From NCBI GenBank assembly GCA_024277815.1, contig JAJRUM010000055.1, positions 1-64,000 of the forward strand: 64,000 nt of DNA. The letters run 5' to 3'. The first letter of the stretch is position 1; the number at the start of each line of letters is the position of its first letter. Shown here one piece after another: positions 33,246-42,559 of the stretch. The position numbers and the translations under genes are program-made. This DNA comes from Gammaproteobacteria bacterium (GTDB lineage Bacteria; Pseudomonadota; Gammaproteobacteria; Xanthomonadales; SZUA-36). A model generated the notes under the pieces. The model was not told the origin of the DNA, ran no database searches, and saw nothing but the letters and a program-made list of their open reading frames with translations.

Positions 33246-35558
33246 CTACGGGCAACCGTTATTAGCGGGCCACCGCCAAATCGCTTTACGCCTTAGTCTG
33301 GCAGACTCAACCTTGAACATGCCCTGTGCATCCGTTGTAATTCTGATACCACCACAGCTCATGGTGCTGAGAGTGGTCACCTCGGCTTGTGCGTAGCGCA
33401 ACATGACATCCGCTCTCGGGAAGCCAAAACGGTTGTTGGCTGCTGCGGATATCAGTGCAAGTTCAGGCTTAACAGTCGCGATGAATTCTGCAGATGAAGA
33501 GGTTGAGCTGCCATGGTGCGGCACGCTCAGGACGGTATGTGCTGACAGGCCTTCGTTGATCAGTCTGCGCTCGACCCGTTGGCTGATGTCGCCACTCAGC
33601 AACAACGCAAGGCCCGGGGCGTGGACGCTGATAACACAGGAACTGTCATTTCCCAGGTAAGGCAGGCCAATTGACGGATGCAGAATGCTGAACTGCATAT
33701 CTCCAGCCGCCCATACAGTGGGTGTCCTGCATGGCTCAACGCCTGTCTTCCGGTGGGGCAGATTGGCGAGGACTCGAGTCTGCGGGTAAACTTTTTGTAG
33801 TTGCGACAGGCCACCGGCGTGATCAAGATCTGCATGGCTTGCAACGATCAGGTCAGGCACTTGCCCCCGTGCCGAAACCATTGGCTGGATTGTACCCGCA
33901 ACCATGTTCCAGCCCTCCTCACCGGTATGCCCATTGCCCGGGCCGGTATCGTAGAGCAACAGGTAGTCGCGTGTGCCAAGCAAAATGGAAAGCCCCTGGC
34001 CAACATCCAGAAAATCGGTTTGTGCTGTCTGCCGCTCAAGTGTTGCGGTAACAGGGAACAGCAGGGGTAACATCAGCAGCAGCCCGCTGAAGCGGCCGGG
34101 AATCCCCCTCGGCAGCAGCAGGACGAGGGCTCCAAGCATGGCCAGTAGTGTGCTCGCCAGGCCTGGAACCCGGGTCGCGTTCAGCCATGCCGGCTGCAGT
34201 GTCGACATCTGTTGCAGAAACAAAAACAGCCAGTGGGTGATATGACCCGCCAGTTCCAACAGCCAGCCTGCCAACGGCGCTGACAACCATAACAAAGTCA
34301 AGGCGGTCAGGATGAGCGGCACGACCAGAAAACTGATGACCGGTATTGCCACCAGGTTTGCCAGCAGTCCGGGCATACTTGCCTGCTGAAACCAATACAT
34401 TCCCAGCGGTGCCATGGCCAGTGATATCCCAAACTGGGACAAGAGCACCTTGCGCCAGGTGGGTATGGGTCCGAAACGCGGTGAAAAAAGCAGCAGTAAA
34501 ACTGCAACTGCGATAAAGGAAAACCAGAACCCTGCGCGTAAGGGTGCAAATGGGTCTGTTATCACCACCACTGACATCGCGATCAGCCAGGCTAAGCCGG
34601 GGTGGATCTTGCGCCGGCTTAAAACGACCAGGGTGGCCACCGACAGCATCAACAGTGCACGCTGGGTGGAAACACCAAAACCGGCCAGCGCGGCGTAGCA
34701 CAAGGCTGCCAGCCAGGCCGAACACCACGGCAAGGCAATAGCCATGCGGACCCGCAGGGAGTAAGGACTGAGCAGGGAAAGCAACCTTCCAAGGTAAAAC
34801 CCCATCATGGCCGCCAGGCCGATGTGCAGGCCTGAGATAGCCAGCAAATGGCCAGTGCCGGTAGCAGAAAAAACATTTCTGTCTGCAGTCAGCAGTCCAC
34901 GACGGTCTGCGATCGCCAGTGCCACCAGCATCCTGAAGGCGGGAACATCACCCGCAACCTGCTCAAGTTTGCGCAGTGTTGTTGCGCGCCAGTGTTGCAG
35001 GTTGAATGGGCCGGGTCCATCCAACAACCGGTTGTCGCCGTCCTGAACATAAGCCAGTGCGCCGATACCATTTGCAAACAACCAGCGCTCTGCGTCTGCT
35101 CCGTGGAAATTGACGCGCCGACGTGTGGTGCGCAGTTCCAGTTGTAGTAGCCAGTGCTCTCCAACCCGCAACCGGGGTATGTCAGGCTGCGCACTGCCCT
35201 GCCCTCTGCTGTACCAGTACACCAGCATCCTGGCGGGAACCGGGCCCGAGGTGTCATCTGCTGAGAATATAAAACGCACTGAGTCCTCGCCGGCATCAGG
35301 CAGGCTGTCGATGCGCCCGCTGATGGCATGTGTCGACATCTCGTCCACCGCGGTCATGCGGACGTTCAGGCGTGCATTGATGGCGAGGGTGGTAGTAAGG
35401 AAAAAAAGCAGAAAAATACCTGCCAGCCTGAAAGCTGGCCGGACTGCCATCAACACTGCCATGAGCACCGCCAATAACACAGCGAGCCAGCTCGGCAATG
35501 TCGAGGCAAACAGGTACGGCGATACCGCACCCGCAATAAGCAGCGCCCAGACTTTCAA
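33246..35558 (-). CDS. comEC: ComEC/Rec2 DNA-uptake channel protein
   Basis: 770 residues, full length. N-terminal DUF4131-like region, then the Competence domain with many helices (GTGHLLAISGLHIGLAAMMGFYLGRL is the signature). A C-terminal metallo-beta-lactamase-like domain has SHADLDHAGGLSQL and SVPHHGSSTSS. It translocates single-stranded DNA into the cytoplasm in natural transformation. This is suggestive, not proof, of competence; no pilus or comEA genes are in the window. Confidence 0.93.
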   Translation of the reverse strand: MKVWALLIAGAVSPYLFASTLPSWLAVLLAVLMAVLMAVRPAFRLAGIFLLFFLTTTLAINARLNVRMTAVDEMSTHAISGRIDSLPDAGEDSVRFIFSADDTSGPVPARMLVYWYSRGQGSAQPDIPRLRVGEHWLLQLELRTTRRRVNFHGADAERWLFANGIGALAYVQDGDNRLLDGPGPFNLQHWRATTLRKLEQVAGDVPAFRMLVALAIADRRGLLTADRNVFSATGTGHLLAISGLHIGLAAMMGFYLGRLLSLLSPYSLRVRMAIALPWCSAWLAALCYAALAGFGVSTQRALLMLSVATLVVLSRRKIHPGLAWLIAMSVVVITDPFAPLRAGFWFSFIAVAVLLLLFSPRFGPIPTWRKVLLSQFGISLAMAPLGMYWFQQASMPGLLANLVAIPVISFLVVPLILTALTLLWLSAPLAGWLLELAGHITHWLFLFLQQMSTLQPAWLNATRVPGLASTLLAMLGALVLLLPRGIPGRFSGLLLMLPLLFPVTATLERQTAQTDFLDVGQGLSILLGTRDYLLLYDTGPGNGHTGEEGWNMVAGTIQPMVSARGQVPDLIVASHADLDHAGGLSQLQKVYPQTRVLANLPHRKTGVEPCRTPTVWAAGDMQFSILHPSIGLPYLGNDSSCVISVHAPGLALLLSGDISQRVERRLINEGLSAHTVLSVPHHGSSTSSSAEFIATVKPELALISAAANNRFGFPRADVMLRYAQAEVTTLSTMSCGGIRITTDAQGMFKVESARLRRKAIWRWPANNGCP

Positions 35559-35584
35559 TGATCCCCCTTATATCTGGTTCTGGC

Positions 35585-36274
35585 TTACAAGGGCTTCAGG
35601 CCGCCCATGCGTAACTCAAACTGCCGGGTCATTTTTGCCGCCAGGCGCATGTCATGTGTAACCAGGATCAAGCTGGTCTTGAGTTCGGTGTTGAGCTCAA
35701 GCAGCTGTTCAAAAACCTGGTTGGCAATGCCCTCATCGAGATTGCCGGTTGGCTCGTCCCCCAGCACACAAGCGGGTTTTCCAACCAGCGCGCGTGCCAC
35801 TGCAGCGCGTTGCCGCTCACCACCCGACAACTCGCCCGGCTTATGATCCAGTCTTTGCTCCAGGCCGACTGTTGTCAGTATTTCAGTGGCTTGCTGCACG
35901 GCAGTCGCTGCTGTTTCACCACGAATCAACAAAGGCATTGCCACGTTCTCCATGGCTGTGAATTCCGGCAGCAAATGATGGAACTGGTAGATAAAGCCCA
36001 TCCGCGAGTTGCGCAGGTCGCCGCGTTCACGTTCGGACATCTGCCACAGGTTCTGACCATCAACAAATACCTCACCCTGGTCAGGATGGTCCAGACCGCC
36101 CAGGATATGTAACAGGGTACTCTTGCCGGCGCCTGATGCACCGACGATAGCCATTGATGTACCTGCGGGCACCTGCAAGGAAACGTCTTTGAGCACATCA
36201 ACACGCTTAGGGCCCTGTCTGAAGCTACGGCTTATGCCCCTGGCCTCAATGACCAGGCTGCTTTGTTCACTCAT
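35585..36274 (-). CDS. lolD: LolD, lipoprotein-releasing ABC transporter ATPase
   Basis: 229 residues. Walker A is GASGAGKSTLLHILGGLD, the signature LSGGERQRAAVARAL, and Walker B CVLGDEPTGNLDE. The LolD-type motif NSRMGFIYQFHHLLPEFTAMENVAMPLLI is present. It energises release of lipoproteins to LolA. The start overlaps the permease stop by 8 bp. Confidence 0.95.
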   Translation of the reverse strand: MSEQSSLVIEARGISRSFRQGPKRVDVLKDVSLQVPAGTSMAIVGASGAGKSTLLHILGGLDHPDQGEVFVDGQNLWQMSERERGDLRNSRMGFIYQFHHLLPEFTAMENVAMPLLIRGETAATAVQQATEILTTVGLEQRLDHKPGELSGGERQRAAVARALVGKPACVLGDEPTGNLDEGIANQVFEQLLELNTELKTSLILVTHDMRLAAKMTRQFELRMGGLKPL

Positions 36275-37514
36275 AGCGCAGGGCCTCCGCAGGGTGGGTC
36301 CTGGATGCGCGCCAGGCCGGGTACAGGGTTGAAATAAACGACATGACCAGGGACATCAGTGCAAAGCCGGTCACATCTGCACTGCGCAGGTCTGAGGGCA
36401 GCTCTGTGATGTAATAAATATCCTGCGGAAAAAGGGAAAAGCCAAATATACTCTCGAGGAAGGGAATCACCGTGGCGATGTTTTGTGCTAACAGAATCCC
36501 ACCGACAACCCCTAACAAAGTGCCAATAACACCGATCAGGCTGCCCTGTACCACAAATATCCGCATGATGGTGCCGGCCCGGGCCCCCATCGTCTTCAGA
36601 ATTGCGATATCCGACTGCTTGTCTGTCACCACCATCACCAGCATGGAAATGATATTGAAAGCAGCGACCGCGATAATCAAAGACAGAATGACCCACATAA
36701 CAGTTTTTTCAGTCTTTACCGCCTGAAACAGATTGCCCCTTTCCTGGCTCCAGTCCCTGACCCGGAACACCCCATCGAGTTGTTGGGAGATTTCACGTGC
36801 CACCCACCAGGCAGCATCAAGGTCTACCAGCTTGAGCCGGATGCCGCCGATTGAAGCTTCCGGCATGCGCAACAGTCGGGCGGCATCTTCAATGTGCACC
36901 ATGGCCAGGCCAGTGTCATTTTCGTACTCCCCGAACTCAAACATGCCCACCACAGTAAAGCGCCGCATCAGGGGGCTGGCGCCAAACGGGCTTGCCTTGA
37001 GCCGCGGTGCGATGATGGTGACCTTATCGCCGAGCGCGACGCGCAGACGCGCGGCCAAGCCACTGCCAAGCACAATGCCATAACTGCCGCTTTGCAGGTT
37101 TTGCAGGCTGCCGCTGACCATACTGGGTTCAATGTCTGAAACGGTTATCTCGTAGTCCGGGTCGATACCACGCACCAGTGCACCGCTTGAGCCATTCGCC
37201 TGCAGCCATGCGCCAACTTCGATATAGGGTGCTGCTGCCACCACATCATCGCGGGCATTCATATCAGCAACAAGTTCGCGCCAGTGGTCAAGGGGGCGAT
37301 CCAACGGCTGGATTGTGGCATGCGAAATTGCACCGAGAATGCGTGCCCGGAGTTCTTTTTCGAAACCATTCATGACAGAAATGACCGTGATGAGCGTTGT
37401 CACGCCCAGCGCTATCCCCAACATGGAGATCAGGGAAATAAATGATATGAAGTGGTTTTGCCTTTTGGCCCTCAGGTAACGCAGGCCAATAAAGGCAGAC
37501 AGTGGTTTCATCAT
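36267..37514 (-). CDS. lolC: LolC/LolE-family lipoprotein-releasing permease
   Basis: 415 residues. An N-terminal membrane helix (HFISFISLISMLGIALGVTTLITVISVMNGFEKELRARIL) is followed by a large periplasmic domain and three C-terminal helices of the FtsX fold. Length and first-strand sequence fit the LolC/LolE family. Only one permease gene is here, whereas E. coli has lolC and lolE around lolD. It may work as a homodimer (LolF type) or a second copy may be elsewhere. It is co-directional with lolD. Confidence 0.9.
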   Translation of the reverse strand: MMKPLSAFIGLRYLRAKRQNHFISFISLISMLGIALGVTTLITVISVMNGFEKELRARILGAISHATIQPLDRPLDHWRELVADMNARDDVVAAAPYIEVGAWLQANGSSGALVRGIDPDYEITVSDIEPSMVSGSLQNLQSGSYGIVLGSGLAARLRVALGDKVTIIAPRLKASPFGASPLMRRFTVVGMFEFGEYENDTGLAMVHIEDAARLLRMPEASIGGIRLKLVDLDAAWWVAREISQQLDGVFRVRDWSQERGNLFQAVKTEKTVMWVILSLIIAVAAFNIISMLVMVVTDKQSDIAILKTMGARAGTIMRIFVVQGSLIGVIGTLLGVVGGILLAQNIATVIPFLESIFGFSLFPQDIYYITELPSDLRSADVTGFALMSLVMSFISTLYPAWRASRTHPAEALRYE

Positions 37515-37592
37515 CTGAGAATTAGACCATAGCCGGCCATCGTCAACCAGCCGTATTTGTGCAAAAGTCTGTAGGTGATCGGTACCACATGG

Positions 37593-38549
37593 CTATGAGT
37601 CATGTAGTGTATCTGCAAATTCTTTCAGCTCGTCGGGCAGTTGGGCATTGACCAGTTGTTCATCGCCATTCAGGGTGCGGAAGCGCAATTGCTGTGCGTG
37701 TAGAAAAATTCTCTTTGCCCCGGCAGCTCTCCAGTGTTTTTGCCGCTCTGCCGCTGCGTATTTCCTGTCACCGACCAGGGCGGCACCCAGGTGCGCCGCG
37801 TGTACCCTAATCTGGTGTGTACGGCCACTGTGTAATTGCGCTTCCACAAAACTGCAGGGGCCATAAGTTTGCAACAGGCGAAAGGTCGTATGGGCGGGCT
37901 TTCCCTCTGGATCAACGCGCATAAACCGTTCTCCCGAACGGCTACTCTTGCCAATGGGTTCGCGAACCTCAACCTTGTCCGCTGCAAGCCTGCCATCCAT
38001 CAGGCACAGGTAACGTTTGTCCATCGTATTGGTTTTAAGCTGTTCGTTGAGATTTCGCAGTGCTTCGCCGTTAAGGGCCAGCAGTAAACAACCGCTGGTC
38101 TCCCGGTCCAGCCGATGCACCAGGTCAATGTGCTGAGCAGGTCGTATCTTTCGCATGGCATCAATGACACCCCATGAAAGTCCGCTGCCGCCATGCACAG
38201 CCATCCCGGACGGCTTGTTGACAACCATGCAGTGGCTGTCTTCAAAACAAATCGCGTGACTGAGCAACTGCAGGACCTTTGGCGGAATGTCGGTGACCGT
38301 ATCCGCTCGCGCTGTGACCGGCGGAACGCGTACCATGTCGCCCTGTCGGAGTCTGCTGGATGGTTTGGCCCGGCCGCTGTTCACCCGTACCTGTCCTGTA
38401 CGGATAACCCGGTAGATAACCGAACGGGGCACACCTTTTAGCTGAGCCATCAGGAAGTTATCCAGCCTTTGGCCATCACGTTCCTGCGTGACTTCAACGT
38501 GGTTTACCCCAAAAGTAGCCTTTTTTGTCACCACTAAACTCCAACTCAT
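37593..38549 (-). CDS. rluC: 23S rRNA pseudouridine synthase RluC-type
   Basis: 318 residues. The N-terminal S4 domain is at about 22-75 (QRLDNFLMAQLKGVPRSVIYRVIRTGQVRVN). The catalytic motif is HRLDRETSGCLLLA. The C-terminal part has HSGRTHQIRVHAAHLGAALVGDRKY. It modifies uridines of 23S rRNA (955, 2504, 2580 in E. coli). Divergent from rne, the same arrangement as in E. coli. Confidence 0.93.
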   Translation of the reverse strand: MSWSLVVTKKATFGVNHVEVTQERDGQRLDNFLMAQLKGVPRSVIYRVIRTGQVRVNSGRAKPSSRLRQGDMVRVPPVTARADTVTDIPPKVLQLLSHAICFEDSHCMVVNKPSGMAVHGGSGLSWGVIDAMRKIRPAQHIDLVHRLDRETSGCLLLALNGEALRNLNEQLKTNTMDKRYLCLMDGRLAADKVEVREPIGKSSRSGERFMRVDPEGKPAHTTFRLLQTYGPCSFVEAQLHSGRTHQIRVHAAHLGAALVGDRKYAAAERQKHWRAAGAKRIFLHAQQLRFRTLNGDEQLVNAQLPDELKEFADTLHDS

Positions 38550-38577
38550 TGATAGAAAATGGAAAGACTGTTATATT
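38549..38577 (+). promoter_or_regulatory. sigma-70 promoter of rne
   Basis: TTGATA (38549-38554), an exact 17-bp spacer and TATATT (38572-38577), each 5 of 6 to consensus. The expected transcription start near 38584 gives an rne leader of about 400 nt. The promoter begins at the first base of rluC (38549), so the two genes have a very short divergent promoter region. Confidence 0.7.
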
Positions 38578-38583
38578 AGACCG

Positions 38584-38991
38584 CTTATGAATTCGTCCTG
38601 CCTAAATGCCAACCTGAACGATAAATGTCGCGGTGTTAAAACCACCGGAACACCCAAAAAAGGTTGAGTAATCTTTCACGGCGACAGTAGTTTACACGTT
38701 GTGTGATGAGCAGATAAAAACGAATTCGCCTGCGATGAAAATTCAGGTAACAGGAATTTACAGCGGCTGAATATGGCGGCTAAAAGGACCAGGCAATTAG
38801 TGCCTGGCAATGAAAACATAATTTGGTACCCCCGGCACAAATGTCAGAGATTTGCCGGGTAAGGAATTTGTCGCGACAAGCAGGCTGTATTTTAGCCTGG
38901 GCCGGCAGACTCCTGGTTCAGTGGTGCAATGGCAGAAAGACCGCCTGATGCGCCGCTGTCGCCCCATTCCGGGGTGCCTGAGGAATTTACA
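38584..38991 (+). promoter_or_regulatory. structured 5' leader of rne
   Basis: About 400 nt without a convincing gene. Three successive hairpins lie at 38789-38807 (CCAGGCA-ATTAG-TGCCTGG), 38831-38859 (CCCGGCA, bulged C, AAAT pairing with ATTTGCCGGG) and 38882-38898 (AGGCT pairing with AGCCT). In E. coli the rne leader is 361 nt and its hairpins allow RNase E to shorten its own mRNA half-life. The length and structure here suggest the same autoregulation, by inference. Confidence 0.6.
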
Positions 38992-41868
38992 ATGAAGAGA
39001 ATGCTGATCAATGCAACTCAGCCAGAAGAGTTGCGGGTTGCTATCGCAGAGGGTCAACACCTGTTTGACCTGGATATAGAAGTCCCCTCACAGGAACAAA
39101 AGAAATCAAACGTTTACAAAGGCCGCATCACACGGGTTGAACCATCGCTGGAAGCCTGTTTTGTTGAGTTTGGTTCTGCCCGCCATGGCTTCTTGCCTTT
39201 GAAGGAGATCTGCCCAGGTTGCTATGCAAAAGATGCCCGCAGGAAGGATGGAAAAGTGGCCATACGTGACGCCGTGCACGAAGGCCAGGAAATTATCGTC
39301 CAGGTTGAGAAGGAAGAGCGCGGCAATAAAGGCGCGGCCCTGACAACCTATATTTCGTTGGCAGGCCGTTACCTGGTACTGATGCCAACCAACCCGAGCG
39401 CCGGTGGCGTGTCGCGGCGCATTACCGGTACTGACAGGGACCACCTGCGTGAGCAGCTACAGCAAGTCACCGCACCGGATAACGTCGGTATTATTATTCG
39501 CACCGCTGGCGTTGGCCGCGATGCAGATGAACTACAGTGGGATCTTGATTACCTGCTGCAACTCTGGACAGCCATCGAACAGGCCGCAACCAGCCGCAAA
39601 GCGCCCTTCCTGATTTATCAGGAGAGCAACCTGTTTATTCGGGCCTTGCGCGACCACCTGCGTAACGACATCGGTGAAATCCTGATAGACAATGAAAGCG
39701 TCTTTAACGATGCCCGGGAATTCATGCAACAGGTCATGCCACATAACCTGAACAAGCTGAAGCTTTATGAAGACCAGGTTCCGTTGTTCAGTCGTTACCA
39801 GATCGAAAGCCAGATTGAAACCGCGTTTGCCCGCACTGTTCACCTGCCTTCAGGTGGTGCAGTCGTCATCGACCACACTGAGGCCCTGTTATCTATCGAT
39901 ATCAACTCAGCGCGTGCGACCAAGGGTTCTGATATTGAAGAGACAGCCTATAACACCAACATGGAGTCTGCGGTTGAGATAGCGCGGCAATTGCGCCTCA
40001 GAGATCTCGGTGGATTGATTGTCATCGACTTTATCGATATGACCAGCCGTAAGCATCAGCGCGAAGTTGAAGAGTGCTTGCGACGGGCCTTGCAGATTGA
40101 CAAAGCGAGAGTCCAGATTGGACGGATATCCCGTTTTGGTTTGCTCGAAATGTCCCGTCAGCGCTTGCGCCCATCGTTGGGCGAATCCAGCCAGGAGACC
40201 TGTCCGGTCTGTGAAGGCCACGGTACCATCCGCAGCGTCGAATCTCTTGCCTTGTCGATTCTCAGGCTGGTTGAAGAAGAGGTCATGAAGGACTACACCG
40301 GGCAAATTGTCGTTCAGGCCCCTAATGATGTTGTCAATTTCCTGCACAACGAGAAGCGGGCCGCATTGGCAGATATTGAAAAGCGCCATAGTGTTCCAAT
40401 CATGATGCTTGCTAACGAGCATATGGTTACGCCACATTTTGAAATACACCGGGTAAAAAAATCAGAAGTTTCAGCTGACCCAAGCTATTCGCGTATTGAT
40501 CAGCCTGAGGCGCAATTGGTAGCCAATGAACGTTCCCAGGCCAATGTCACAGCTGTGCCCGCCCCCGCTGTCAAGCGCATAGTTCCGGATCAGCCAATAC
40601 CAAAACGCCAAGAAGAAAAGGCGCCAGGCCTGTTTTCCCGCCTTGCAAACGCCTTATTCTCAGGGTCAAAAGAGGAAAAAGAGAGCCAGCCGGCGAGCCG
40701 TAAAAAAACTGCTCAGAAGACCACATCACATCAGGGTGGCCAGCAAAACAGGCGTAGAAGCAACCAGTCCAACCGGCAACAATCCCAGCGCAAGACCAGC
40801 AAGAAACGGGCGACAAGCGGTACCCGGTCCGATGGTCGGCAACAACGAAGCGGTAAAAAGCGTGTTGCCAAGAAGACGCAATCCCGGGGCTCACAGGGCA
40901 AGGCTGCTCAAGACCAGAACAGGCAGGCTCAAGGTGGGAAGAGCAGAGGCCGGGGTACGCGTAGTAAGCAAAATCCTGCAACTCAGGACAAGGCTACTGC
41001 GGGAAATACCAACGCCCAGGCCAGCAGTAACGATGTGAATGGCAATGTTGCTCCGGCGGGTGCAGGTTCCGGTACCGCAGATAGCAGGCCAGAGGCCCGT
41101 AAAGATAAGCCTGAGCAGAAAGAGACAGGCAGCCGCAGAGGTGGTCGCAGAAGGCGCTCTCCCTACAAGACAGGTGGTCAGAAGGGCCGGCCGGAACGTA
41201 GCGATACAGTCGATGAGAATTCAGTAGCGACTGCTTCACCTGTAACCGGCAAGGTATCGCCGGAAGTCAAGCCGGGCGGTTCAGATGCACCGGCAGAAGC
41301 TGCCAGCCCGGCCAAAGTGGATAAGCCCGCCACCAGCAAGCCTGCTACGGATAACCACAAAACTGAAAAGCCGATAGCTGAAAAGCCGGCAGAAAAGACT
41401 GCGGATGCCTCCCCGGCAACACGAAAAGCCAGTGAGGATAAGCCTGCAGCCAGCAGCGATGACACGCCGGTAAAAGCCAAAAGCAGAACCACACGGAAGA
41501 AAACCGCCAGTAAGAAAACCTCCAGTAAGAAAGCAGGCAGTAGTAGTAGTGAAGCAGGCCAGAAGGCCTCTGAAACCACTGAAAAAGCGCCTGAAGCGCG
41601 GGAAAAGACCTCTAAAGCCAGCGCGAAGTCCGCCGCCGGGCCAGCAACTGAATCGGCAGCTGAAACAAAACCCAAGCCGCGGGCCAGGAAGCCACGGCAG
41701 AGCAAAGCTGAGAGCAGCAATAAAGCCGCTGACAAAGCCGCTAAAACAACGCCACCAAAAGCAGCGTCAGGTCCGGTTGCAGAGCCACAAAAAGGAACCA
41801 GGGGCCTGTATACCCTGAAGCCTGAAGTCGCTGATAAGAAGCCTGCTCAGGCTGATACAGAAACGTAA
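38992..41868 (+). CDS. rne: ribonuclease E
   Basis: 958 residues from ATG 38992, chosen because TGAGGA precedes it and MKRMLINATQPEELRVAIAEG is the family start. S1 domain covers about 37-125 (VYKGRITRVEPSLEACFVEFG). The catalytic Asp residues are in LLSIDINSARATKG and GLIVIDFIDM. The Zn-link is CPVCEGH. After about residue 540 the protein is low-complexity Lys/Arg/Ala/Ser/Gln rich to the end, with alternating KPA, KKT and TKA runs; the tail ends GLYTLKPEVADKKPAQADTET. It cleaves mRNA and matures rRNA and tRNA; the tail would scaffold a degradosome. Confidence 0.96.
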   Translation: MKRMLINATQPEELRVAIAEGQHLFDLDIEVPSQEQKKSNVYKGRITRVEPSLEACFVEFGSARHGFLPLKEICPGCYAKDARRKDGKVAIRDAVHEGQEIIVQVEKEERGNKGAALTTYISLAGRYLVLMPTNPSAGGVSRRITGTDRDHLREQLQQVTAPDNVGIIIRTAGVGRDADELQWDLDYLLQLWTAIEQAATSRKAPFLIYQESNLFIRALRDHLRNDIGEILIDNESVFNDAREFMQQVMPHNLNKLKLYEDQVPLFSRYQIESQIETAFARTVHLPSGGAVVIDHTEALLSIDINSARATKGSDIEETAYNTNMESAVEIARQLRLRDLGGLIVIDFIDMTSRKHQREVEECLRRALQIDKARVQIGRISRFGLLEMSRQRLRPSLGESSQETCPVCEGHGTIRSVESLALSILRLVEEEVMKDYTGQIVVQAPNDVVNFLHNEKRAALADIEKRHSVPIMMLANEHMVTPHFEIHRVKKSEVSADPSYSRIDQPEAQLVANERSQANVTAVPAPAVKRIVPDQPIPKRQEEKAPGLFSRLANALFSGSKEEKESQPASRKKTAQKTTSHQGGQQNRRRSNQSNRQQSQRKTSKKRATSGTRSDGRQQRSGKKRVAKKTQSRGSQGKAAQDQNRQAQGGKSRGRGTRSKQNPATQDKATAGNTNAQASSNDVNGNVAPAGAGSGTADSRPEARKDKPEQKETGSRRGGRRRRSPYKTGGQKGRPERSDTVDENSVATASPVTGKVSPEVKPGGSDAPAEAASPAKVDKPATSKPATDNHKTEKPIAEKPAEKTADASPATRKASEDKPAASSDDTPVKAKSRTTRKKTASKKTSSKKAGSSSSEAGQKASETTEKAPEAREKTSKASAKSAAGPATESAAETKPKPRARKPRQSKAESSNKAADKAAKTTPPKAASGPVAEPQKGTRGLYTLKPEVADKKPAQADTET

Positions 41869-41876
41869 GCTGAGAA

Positions 41877-41902
41877 CCGGCCGACCCATATGGGTCGGCC
41901 GG
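41877..41902. terminator. bidirectional terminator between rne and the regulator gene
   Basis: A perfect 26-bp palindrome: a 13-base arm starting CCGGCCGACCCAT is followed by its complement. It is trailed by CATTTTC on the + strand. It lies between two convergent genes (rne ends 41868, regulator ends 41921) and could terminate both. Confidence 0.75.
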
Positions 41903-41920
41903 CATTTTCAACGCGCCAGG

Positions 41921-42559
41921 CTAGCCGGCTTCTACGAGGCCATAGCGCATGGCCATCCGCATCATATCAACTTCGCTACGCGCGCCCAGTTTCCCCAGTA
42001 TCCGGTACTTATAAGTAGATACAGTTTTTGGGCTCAGGCATAACAGTGAGGCAATATCCGGAATTCGGTTGCCGTCAGAAAGCTTCAACATTACCTCCAT
42101 TTCACGCGCGGACAGGTCTTCAAATGGAGACTCGCTTTTTCCCGGTAACATCGACAGCGCCAATTGCCTGGCCGCGTCATTGCCGATATAGCGCTGGCCA
42201 CTGGCGACGGTTTTGATTGCCAACAGAAACTCCCTGGCATCGCAATCGCGTGTCAGGTAGCCGCTGGCACCGGCTTCCAGCAAGCGTGCCGGATACGGTG
42301 GTTTGGCGTGGACAGCCAGAATGATTATTTTGGCTTGTGGATGGATACGCTTGAGTCTGCGCGTGATTTCAAAGCCAGTGAGTCCAGGCAGATCAATGTT
42401 GAGCAGGATGATGTCCGGACGGAATTTGCGGTCGCAACTGAGCGCAGCTTCACCCGAGGATGCTTCTAATACACTACCAATAGCTTTGCTCTTATCAAGA
42501 ATGTAACGCAGTCCTGTTCTGACCAGGACCTGGTCGTCAATAATGAGTATCTGGATCAT
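41921..42559 (-). CDS. GacA/UvrY-like response regulator with degenerate receiver
   Basis: 212 residues with an N-terminal receiver (1-120) and a C-terminal LuxR helix-turn-helix (about 147-210, FEDLSAREMEVMLKLSDGNRIPDIASLLCLSPKTVSTYKYRILGKLGA). It aligns with UvrY/GacA over its length (CLSPKTVSTYKYRI, AGASGYLT). The acidic pair Asp8-Asp9 remains, but the phospho-acceptor site reads LLNIDLPG, so residue 54 is Asn. The switch Thr is Ala82 and the conserved Lys is Arg104. It is therefore probably not activated by normal phosphorylation. No sensor kinase is adjacent. A methyltransferase gene is divergent. Confidence 0.85.
   Translation of the reverse strand: MIQILIIDDQVLVRTGLRYILDKSKAIGSVLEASSGEAALSCDRKFRPDIILLNIDLPGLTGFEITRRLKRIHPQAKIIILAVHAKPPYPARLLEAGASGYLTRDCDAREFLLAIKTVASGQRYIGNDAARQLALSMLPGKSESPFEDLSAREMEVMLKLSDGNRIPDIASLLCLSPKTVSTYKYRILGKLGARSEVDMMRMAMRYGLVEAG

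Noticed and set aside
38587-38667. 26-codon ORF (MNSSCLNANLNDKCRGVK...) in the rne leader
   Set aside because: The predicted transcription start is about three bases upstream, leaving no ribosome site, and there is no conserved pattern. It is probably fortuitous in the leader RNA.
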